From positions 13,134,501 through 13,198,500 of the forward strand of contig NC_088787.1 of assembly GCF_949628265.1 (NCBI RefSeq): a stretch of 64,000 nucleotides of DNA, in the 5' to 3' direction. This DNA is from Cloeon dipterum (lineage: Eukaryota; Arthropoda; Insecta; Ephemeroptera; Baetidae). A program made the position numbers and the translations under genes. The notes beneath the pieces are model-generated. The model was not told where the DNA came from, made no database searches, and saw nothing but the letters and a program-made list of their open reading frames with translations. This document shows positions 39,760 through 48,379 of the stretch, one piece after another. Positions within the stretch are counted from its first letter, which is position 1. Each line of letters starts with the position of its first letter.

Positions 39760-42479
39760 AGCCATTGCTGAATCAATTCTCAAATAATGTAACCAGGAAA
39801 TGCCTGAACATCATTTAGCAGTCAGGTCATTGCTTCCATTGGTGGAATAATTCAGCCAACCTTGATCTCAAGGCTTTTTCTCAAATCTGCTTTGCAGAAA
39901 TGAAGAGAGAGGGGGTAGGTTCATTTTATTACATTTTTCTGCTGGGAGGTATGGCAGACTCGGACACGGAAAGGTGTGTGTCAGTGACCCATCCAAGGTC
40001 CACCAACACACATGAGGCATGAACGCGCTCACAGCGCATCGCCAGAAATAAAACACAACGTCATTCCAGCTGAACTATAATAAGACAGAACAAGGAGAGC
40101 CCAAATCCTGGATTGAGCGAAACGAAAAAATAAGAATGCAGAGCAAATTAGAAATTATTTTACTTTTGCTATGCGCTTCATTGAAACAGTCTGTAATTTA
40201 TTTTCATCACAATATCTGAATCTTTCAAAATGGGCACGCAAATAAATATTATGTATTTTTTGAGATGGTCATTGCGCGGGCTTGCCAGTCGATTTTTGAG
40301 CATTCAAGGCAACGCGAGACATCTACACGTGGTTCGGAGCGGTTAGAGGGAGGTCTCGGTCTCTTGGTCAACGACATCGGGGTCTTCATTGCTCGTTGCA
40401 CGTAGCTCACCTACGTCACAGACCGAGAACGAGAAATTTTGACCAAAGAGGTTATAACGAAATAATTTCGAACAATTTTGATCAGCTCCTGTTTTTGATT
40501 TATTGTAAATAATATGAAGGAAATGCAAAACTAATTATTTGCATCCGTGTGGAATTGAATTATATAAGCGGAGAGTAAAAACGACAAAGATTTTAGTTGC
40601 AACGAAAATGGTGTTCCAAGAAACGAGATAGCAAAAGAATGAACGAGAAGCACGGACGAGAAAGAGTGGGCTGAACGAGAAGGGGAAACGATAGGTGGGG
40701 GAAGCCGAACTGCTGGCTGATGCTTTGCTTGCTTGCCGCTGACGCCATTTGGAACCAAGGAGTGAATTAAGTGAAAAGGACTTTTGCAATCTTAAAGCCT
40801 TCGAAACTTGGTTCAAATTTCCTTCAACGCTTCATTTTTCGTTCCAAAGCACAGTTCAAGTTTTTTTCTTCCGAGTTTGTGACAACTTGGAATGGAGTAA
40901 TAACCGTAAGTACCCGAAATTCCGTGTGTTAAACTTAGCTTGGCCGCTCTTCGAGAAGCAATTTCAAGGTTATTCACACTTCCTTTCGATCGGAAACGGC
41001 TTCTGAGGCCGCCTCACGAGTCTCTCGACGCCAACTTGGCATTTTCCAGGCCAAGCTTCTCGAAAAAGTCGGCGTGTCTGGCGAATTGGTAAAATCCACC
41101 GAGTGAGTCACTTGAGCACGCACCTTGCCTATCGCGGCTTGCTATCTATTATTTGCTCCATTTATGTATTATTTCCTCGTCGCTCGTGCTGCCTACGTCA
41201 CTCTCGTGTGACTAGCTCTCGCACATAAAACGGTAATTTTTCATTGCATTCTCAATACTGTGCACGCAATGCATAGAAATAATTTGCGTCAGTAGGATAC
41301 CGTCAGTAGAGTCAGGTTCGTGAAAAGAAAGACGCGCATCATTTTTCGAGTGCGGTGGGAATTTCCGCTGTATTTGTCCTCTCCTCAGTGAGTTAGCTTG
41401 GCTGCCTCGTGGTCGTGGTCACGGCAGAACATCTGCATAAATTTCTACCCAGTAGAAAACACGAGAAAATTATTCTTTTCCTTTATTTTTTTGTTACGCA
41501 AATCCATGCCTTTTGAACCTTGATTATTCGTATGATACTCTCCAGTTGCTCATGATTTGGCTCGTGAGTCATAATTATGTATGATACGCGTGCGTTGTTC
41601 ATTGTCAGCAAAACTTTCTGTTTCAAGTGAAATCGTCCTCGGACTGATTGCATTCATGTTTTATTTAGCTTCGCACATAACGTGAAAATTTGCAAGCCGC
41701 GTCCCGAATTTTCGTTCAAGGCAGCCGTACAAAACTTTTCCGTATTACATAATAATTCATTTTGATACGAGCGTTACACGTGTGCCCTGGAAAAGAGATA
41801 CGACAACCAGCGTGCGTCCTAGAAAGGGCTGCTAGATGCTAGGAGTTGAGTAAAGTGGTGCAGCCAGCTTTTGCAGATATATGTGCAGCTCTCGCGATGT
41901 AGGCCAGCTTTATTGATGTAATGGTACCTCGTTGCGCTACATATACTACGTTCGGAGAGCAACTTATTGGAGGCGAAACGCAAAATTTTTATCGATTCTC
42001 GTCCGTTCGTGCCTAAGTCCAAGAGGAAGGGAAAGAAAGAAAAGCTGGCGTTGAGTGGAACAGAAATAAAATGCGTACTTTGGGCGTTTAGCACTCACTG
42101 ATTTGAATGACGTAAACACTAAGGGAGATAAACAGCACGTTTAATAACTCTAATGACTCGCTAGCTTTGGTGTCGCTTGCTCGCGCAAGTGGCTTAACAA
42201 ATCAGTGACCCAATTCGGAACGTCAGTCTCGTCTGGCCAAAATCGATTAGTAACCAAGTCTTTGCCGATTGTTCGCAGGTGCCGATCCCGTTTGATCTTT
42301 ACCTCAGCTTGCAGATTATTGCTGATTGGTGGTGTACCAACAAGCAACAACGGACGGGTATAAGGGAGTGGGGGGCAGTGCTTCTCGTAACCCGGGAGGA
42401 AGGTAATTAGGACACAATTTTACCTGTCTGTTCTTTTGTTTTTTACACAACCACCCTTTCTGTGGCCTTTCCTCTCAAT
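39760..42479. other. spacer and probable 5' region of eIF4G2
   Basis: No protein match on either strand. A polypyrimidine tract ending CTCTCAATAG at 42479 looks like a splice acceptor, so eIF4G2 probably has at least one upstream, mostly non-coding exon here. One possible donor is ACCGTAAGTA near 40908. Neither is proven. Confidence 0.45.
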
Positions 42480-42488
42480 AGTAAAGTT

Positions 42489-45400
42489 ATGAAATTTGAT
42501 AGGGACGAAATTGCTCGTTCCCTGTCCACAAGCAACAAATGCCGATGGATACCTCCTTCTACTGTCGCCAGGCGAGAGGCACTCACCCAAGAAAATAAAG
42601 ATGAGCTCACTTTTCGTAAGGTAGGTGTCGGTGACTTGAAGCAGCCTTGTGCGTGGTATTAATTTGCCTTGCACGTGTATTTGCAGGTGCGCGGCATCTT
42701 GAACAAGCTAACCCCGGAGAAATTCAGAAAATTAAGTGATGACCTGTTGAACACTGATCTCAACTCTAGTAAGATTCTTAAAGGAGTTATTCTTCTGGTA
42801 AGCACCAGTTTTATTTTCTTTGGTACAAATACACTGCGGCAAATTATATGATGAATGTTTTTGTATCATTCGTGGTTTCCACCTGAGAGTTTACACTCAA
42901 AGAAGGCCTGTACATGTCTGAATGCTGTCAAGATAACACGCCAGACTCAACTTTTTCCACTTCTGGGGGTTAATTGTCTTATGAATGTTTCAGATATTTG
43001 AAAAAGCACTAGATGAGCCGAAGTACAGTTCTATGTACGCTCAGCTATGTAAGCGGCTGTCAGAAGAAGCTCCTAACTTTGAACCTCCTAATAGCGCCTG
43101 CACCTTCCGTTTACTGCTGCTAAGCAAGTGCAAAGATGAGTTTGAAAACAGGTAAGAAATATAGAGTCATCAACCTCTGTAGCCGAAGAGCAAGTTTGGT
43201 AGCTTGTGCTTCTGGTGTTGCAGAGGAATATGAAATCCTTTTAAATCACAGTCAAATCTACATCATTTGACTGTTTTGCAAATGGGATACATGCATAAAG
43301 TCATCATTTATTTTTTTCAAAGTGAACTAACATTCTATCGAACTTTGCAGATCAAAAATTGCTGAAGCCTTCGAAAAGAATGATGGCGTGCTATCCGCAG
43401 AAGAGGATGAACGACTGCAATTGGCCAAGCGCAAGATGCTTGGCAACATCAAGGTAATTTAATAATAAATCGTCAAAACAGGGCTGGAGACTCGAGAAAT
43501 TTGTTTTCTTGACTTAAATTTATCCAATGATGACTTCGCTCTTGCACGAGCTATGAAAAGTTACTTGCGTGACTTTCTCAAGGCTCTTGCCAGACTTTTC
43601 AATGATGACTTGTTCGCGAGGGGCCATCTGAGGTCTTCTTTACTTTAAAATTGCAGATCAGTCTCAAGTGAAAATAGTAATATTTCATGTTTGTTCTTGA
43701 TTTTAGTTTATTGGAGAGCTTGGGAAGTTGGAGATATTGCACGAAGCCATCTTACATCGTTGTTGCCAGCAGTTATTGGAGAAGAAAAAACATCGCTTGG
43801 GCTCAACTAAGGACACCGCGGAAGATTTGGAGTGCCTCTGTCAGATAATGAGAACCTGTGGACGCATATTGGACTCTGAAAAGGGCAAAGTAATGCTGTT
43901 TCCGCTCGCCATTTATTTATTTCAACCTAACATGACTCCATTTCAGACCCTTATGAATCAATACTTTGATCGCATGGCTAGACTGGTTGAGAACCACGAG
44001 CTACCGCTGCGCATCAGATTCATGCTGAAGGATGCTATTGAGTTGCGCAAAAACCGCTGGGTGCCTCGTAAAGCTACCAACGTTGAAGGACCAATGCCCA
44101 TCCAACAGATCAGGAACGAGAGCAACTCCGACCGAGGTTTCATTTCTGGCAGCATGCACGGCGATGGGCGTCACCACGGTGGTTCAGATCGAGGCCACAT
44201 GCAGGAGTTCTTCAGGAGCCCACTCCAGACCAGGGGTGGGATGTCTGAGATGCTGAGCCACCTGCCTCTGGGCAATGGCGCTTCCAATCTTCAGCAGGAT
44301 AAATTCAAGTGAGTGAATCATTATTGACTTGGTCACTAATGAGTATCTGGAATCATTAGTGACCCAACTGTAAGGATTCCAAATCTATAATATTTATGTG
44401 ATGAAAAGATAAATAACATTCGTGGTTTCCACCAGATTTTAAGTGATGGATTTTTATGCGTCTGATTAGTATAACTGAGCAGTCGCAGTCGCTGATCAAT
44501 GAAGGCATGCTATTTTAAAATAAAAATATCTGTTGCAGTAGCTACAATTCAAATGGCTACCAATCTTCTGGTAATTTCCGCAATCAACGCCACTCTGGAT
44601 ATGGTGGCAGTAATGGAGGAAATCAACAAAACTTCTATCCAAATCAGGGCAGGCAGAACTTCAACAACAAGCAGCAACAGCAAAATTTCCCAAATCGTAA
44701 GATCGTTCTTAAATGGCTTGCCAATCATTGATGAAAATTAAAACTTTAGAGGGAGGAAACAAGGAAATTGCTCCCAGGTTTATGCAGAAGATTATGCAAG
44801 GACAAGTAACAAGCAACCCAGAGGAAGTATCTCTGCGTCCTGCTGCTAATTCGATGCTGTTCAAGAAGAACGCAAATCTACCCAAACCACCAATGGGAAT
44901 GAATTCAGGTACGCGTAGTTTCTGCAATTTTTCACCGCACACCACCCTGTATAAGGGCTCTAAACACAAAGTTTTGAGATCTTGCGGAAGTGTGCAATAG
45001 TAATTGAGAGTAATTAGCTCCTGATGGCTCTTGCTGTTATGAGTCAGTCACTCGTCAAACATAATTAATTGATTTTATCAAAAAATGTTTATTTGATTCG
45101 TCTAAAAATTTGTGAATCGTGAATCCTCTATGTCTTAAATTTTGTCACAGGTCGTCCCATCGAATCTCTCCTCCCAGGAGGTCAAGCAGGCCTGAACCAA
45201 AAGATCCCACCACAGATGATGCAGAAGGAGTCTCCTATTTTGATCAAGCAGGCATCGCTGGACAAGAACAAAGCCTTGAAAAAAGACAAGGGACCAAATA
45301 AGGAAGAGGTTTTGAAGAAGATGGACTCGATGGTGGAGGAGTACTTCAGCTCTGGCATTGTGGCGGATGCTATCAGTTTCTACAAAGAGCAGAAGATTCC

Positions 45401-47032
45401 GGAGAGATTTGTCCCAGGGGTTCTTCTGGCTATCCAAGTCAAACCTCTGGACAAGGGAGATGAGGAGAGGGAACTCGTCTGCAGCCTGATGGTTGCCCTG
45501 AAGAAGGATGCATTGATTACATCAACACAGTACATGGAGTCGTTCAAGGAGCTTGTTAATCTGATGTCTGGGAAAGTGCAAGAGATTCCAAGAATATATT
45601 CTCATGTTGCTGGTTAGTTGTAACTTAAATTTGCTGTTTCCTCGTCCCTGATTTTAAGTGATGAATTTTTTTCATTTTCATTCGTGGTTTCCACCAGAGA
45701 GGGTGATTATATCTTCCTCTAAGACGGCTAATGAATGTCTGATTTTATTTTGAATACAATAGCTAGCCCATAGCCAACATCCAAGAACAAGGGGTTAAAA
45801 TGCTTTCTCTTGTGTTTCAGGATACGCAGCACATGCCATCATTGCTGACATGATCACCTTGAGTGAGGTCGCTGAGCTCACAGAGGATGGCGCACATTTC
45901 CCACTCTTCATGCTTCTGCTCCAGCAGCTGCACAAATCGAACGGGAAGGCCACTTTGGGCAAACTGTTTTCGGACAGCAAAGTGAATCTGCTGCACATGC
46001 TGCCCGAGGGTGACAGGACCAAGGAGTTTCTAGCACAGTATCTGGAAGGCCTGGACTTGGGTTTTCTGCTGCCGCTCTTGAGGATTCAATCGGAGCTTTG
46101 GAAACAGTTACAGGTGAGGCATTGATAATAATATTTTGCTAATATTTCCAGTTTTATGTGATGAAGTTTTTTTCAATCATTCGTGGTTTCCACCAGAGGA
46201 GGATATCATCCTCCAAAGATGGCTTTTGAGTGTCTGAGACATTGAAACTTACTTATATAGACCTTTTCATCTAAAGCATGTGTTAATAAATTTTCTCTTC
46301 TAGTCTGACCCAAATCCGAACCAATTCTACAAGTGGATCAAGGAGAATTTGGATTCAACTCACTACGTAAATCCAGGCTTTATCAATGCCTTGGTTACTG
46401 TGCTGATCAAGTTCATAACACAGGTAATTAAATTCTAGTAGAACGTACTTAGTCTGTGGATTTTGGATGAAGCGTTTAAAATATTTTGGAATAGGTAAAC
46501 ATTAGTTAACTAATGCAATTTCTCAACAGGAATCCACTCTAGCTGAAGGTCTTGATGCCAGCAACCCGCCTGACAAGGCAGTGTTGGAAAAAGAGCAGGC
46601 CCTACTTGGAAAGTTCAAGCTAGTGTTGCAGTCTTTCCTGCACGAGAAATTTGACCTGCAAGTTATTGCTGTCTACGCCCTGCAGGTGTTTTGCCACTCT
46701 CTTCAGTTCCCGAAAGGTGTGTAATGCTTGAACTTTGACGAAAGAGCTGAACTTTACAATGATGTGATTCTGACAGGAATGCTTTTGCGCTGGTTCCACA
46801 ATTTGTATGATCTAGAAGTTATTGAAGAGGAAGCATTCATGAAATGGAAGGAGGATATTTCTGACGACTATCCAGGCAAGGGAAATGCCTTGTTCCAGGT
46901 AATTTTATTGCTTAATTTCCCCAACGATCATTTGAGGCTGATTTGATTCAATTCGTACAGGTGAATCAGTGGCTAACCTGGCTGGCTGAAGCTGATTACG
47001 AAGAGGAGGAAGATGAAGAAGGTGATGACTAA
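42489..47032 (+). CDS. eIF4G2: eIF4G2 / DAP5 / NAT1 translation factor
   Basis: Fourteen exons: 42489-42620, 42687-42797, 42994-43151, 43351-43453, 43707-43889, 43947-44308, 44539-44696, 44750-44908, 45151-45612, 45821-46113, 46304-46423, 46530-46716, 46777-46898, 46961-47032 (TAA). They total 873 aa, in phase throughout. Seen: an MIF4G domain from VRGILNKLTPEKF (aa 45) to about 275; an Asn/Gln/Gly-rich linker (about 345-400); an MA3 domain in exons 9-10; a C-terminal W2/eIF5C domain with GMLLRWFHNLYDLE and NQWLTWL; and an acidic tail. Human eIF4G2 is 907 aa. Known of the family: binds eIF4A and eIF3 but not eIF4E, and drives cap-independent or alternative initiation. The ATG at 42489 is chosen because it follows a likely acceptor. 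The vertebrate gene starts at GUG, so an upstream non-AUG start is possible. Its longer introns carry snoRNA candidates. Confidence 0.94.
42848..42921 (+). ncRNA. box C/D snoRNA candidate, family copy 1
   Basis: In eIF4G2 intron 2 (42798-42993). Box C ATGATGA at 42848-42854, box D' CTGA at 42883-42886 and box D CTGA at 42918-42921. The block ATTCGTGGTTTCCAC sits directly before D'. The same block occurs in three other introns of this gene. Confidence 0.65.
43174..43294 (+). ncRNA. box H/ACA snoRNA candidate 1
   Basis: In eIF4G2 intron 3 (43152-43350). Hairpin 1: basal stem CCTCTG (43174-43179) with CAGAGG (43221-43226) and an upper stem GAAG/CTTC. H box ATATGA at 43228-43233. Hairpin 2: basal ATCC/GGAT, an open pocket, and a perfect nine-pair stem CAGTCAAAT/ATTTGACTG (43249-43273). 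ACA at 43289-43291, three bases from the end. The pocket-to-box distance is about 15 nt in both halves, as the H/ACA rule requires. Length 121 nt. The target uridine was not identified. Confidence 0.75.
43527..43631 (+). ncRNA. box C/D snoRNA candidate, unrelated to the family
   Basis: In eIF4G2 intron 4 (43454-43706). Box C ATGATGA at 43527-43533, a D'-like CAGA at 43591-43594, a perfect C' ATGATGA at 43602-43608 and box D CTGA at 43628-43631. At about 105 nt it is longer than the other C/D candidates. It lacks the ATTCGTGG block. Confidence 0.6.
43890..43946 (+). other. 57-nt in-frame intron of eIF4G2
   Basis: GTAATG donor and TTTCAG acceptor. It is 19 codons long without a stop, so retention keeps the frame and inserts a hydrophobic peptide in the MIF4G domain. 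Removing it restores the family spacing between CLCQIMRT and LMNQYF, which supports splicing as the main form. Confidence 0.7.
44398..44465 (+). ncRNA. box C/D snoRNA candidate, family copy 2
   Basis: In eIF4G2 intron 6 (44309-44538). Box C GTGATGA at 44398-44404, the conserved block CATTCGTGGTTTCCAC, D'-like CAGA at 44433-44436, a C'-like AGTGATGG right after, and box D CTGA at 44462-44465. It has the shortest D'-to-D distance of the family. Confidence 0.65.
44937..45064 (+). ncRNA. box H/ACA snoRNA candidate 2
   Basis: In eIF4G2 intron 8 (44909-45150). Hairpin 1: GCACAC (44937-44942) with GTGTGC (44990-44995) and apical CTCTAAAC/GTTTTGAG. H box ATAGTA at 44997-45002. Hairpin 2: basal TTGAGAGT (45004-45011) with CACTCGTCAA (45049-45058). 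ACA at 45059-45061, three bases before the end. The upper part of hairpin 2 is poorly defined, so this is less certain than candidate 1. Confidence 0.55.
45658..45742 (+). ncRNA. box C/D snoRNA candidate, family copy 3
   Basis: In eIF4G2 intron 9 (45613-45820). Box C GTGATGA at 45658-45664, block CATTCGTGGTTTCCAC, D'-like CAGA at 45695-45698 and box D CTGA at 45739-45742. The second half (AAGACGGC...ATGTCTGA) resembles copies 1 and 4. Confidence 0.7.
46158..46237 (+). ncRNA. box C/D snoRNA candidate, family copy 4
   Basis: In eIF4G2 intron 10 (46114-46303). Box C GTGATGA at 46158-46164, block CATTCGTGGTTTCCAC, D'-like CAGA at 46194-46197 and box D CTGA at 46234-46237. A GGAGGAT/ATCCTCC hairpin lies between D' and D. 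Flanking AGTTT and AAACT may form an external closing stem. Confidence 0.7.
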
Positions 47033-48375
47033 TCAGCATTTTGACGCACCTGCCAAAATCACCTGCAACCATATTTTATAACAAAAATTACACAACATAT
47101 GAAGGGTTTCGGCATTACTGTCTATATACATGCATGTACCAAAGTTAAACGTCAAGGGAGGGGGTTATTATCATACATCCATGTTATAGTGTCTTTTTAA
47201 CTTTCAAAAATGACTTCCAACCAATATTCAGCGAGAATTTCCGCACTTGCATCACCCAACCTGCGTGATCATCAAGTTTACGATTATAATTTAGCTTACT
47301 TTGTGCAGTATTTAAAGCGGACGGCGTGCGTACGAAGCGCCGTCTTGCGTTTCATTCAGTGGTTCTGATGCAATTAATTGATGGACTTCACACTGAAGTA
47401 AATCTATGTAACTGCGACAAGTGAAAATATTGTCATGTCTGTGTGACTGTTATCAAGATTCTCATGATGATTTGCCAATACGTTTAAGTTGTTTCTGTGA
47501 TCCTAGCAAGCAACATCAAATATCAATCGAAGCAGCCCCTTCTCAAGTGTCTATGTTAGTAGCCCCCCTCTTCACTAGTTTTGGCCTCGTCACGTGAATT
47601 CTGACCAAATTTAAGCAGAAATATTCAAGTACCAGATATTTAAACTGATAGCATTATTATTGATCCTGATATTAATATATAGAAGTGATGTGTGTTGTTG
47701 ACCTTTCGTGCAGTGCTGTCGATGCAAGAACCAATTCCTGTCTCACTGAGGTCTCTTTTAGGAATGATGCTTGCATTGGCAGCACTGAGGAGTGTAATTT
47801 GTCATGTAGGTTAGGTGGGTTTTAAATTTCAGTAGCCAAAAATGTTAAAAATGTTGCATTGTGACTTGGTGAGGTTGTTAACCCAGAAAATTAAAGTATC
47901 TACTTTATTAGCCTGCTGCTATTGCAGGCGGATGCACTTAAAAACAGTAAAATAGCCTAATTTAACACAAAAAAATTGAAAAAAAACTTTTAGGAAACTT
48001 GTATCTTAATTTAACCCCCATTATCCTTGGTTTGGTTCTTACTCTGTGCCTCAGTTACGTTGGATTGTTGCCGTATTCCACATCTATTATGCTTTATGTA
48101 CTTGAATAGCTTTGAAACAGAACTGACTTAAATACCATTTGGAATTACAATCCATGTGATATCTCTATCATTTATCTTCGTTTAGCAAATTTGAAACATA
48201 AGAGTGTCCAAGAGTTACGTATTTATATTGTTTGATTGCCTAGATATCAGCGATCCCCCGTCAGGACAAAAATTGCAAAAGTTTATGACTGTTTGTTGAC
48301 ATGATTTGGTTCCCTCGGCACAAAACTGATTAATGAAAACATTTTCAATAAATTTTTATAAAGGAATTTTGGCTT
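47033..48375 (+). other. eIF4G2 3' UTR (inferred)
   Basis: AT-rich non-coding sequence after the stop, up to an AATAAA at 48347-48352 followed by T-rich DNA. A UTR of about 1.3 kb is inferred from the absence of an earlier clear hexamer. An earlier variant signal could shorten it. Confidence 0.5.
48347..48352 (+). terminator. probable eIF4G2 poly(A) signal
   Basis: AATAAA followed within 10-40 bases by T-rich sequence. Confidence 0.5.
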
Positions 48376-48379
48376 TTTA

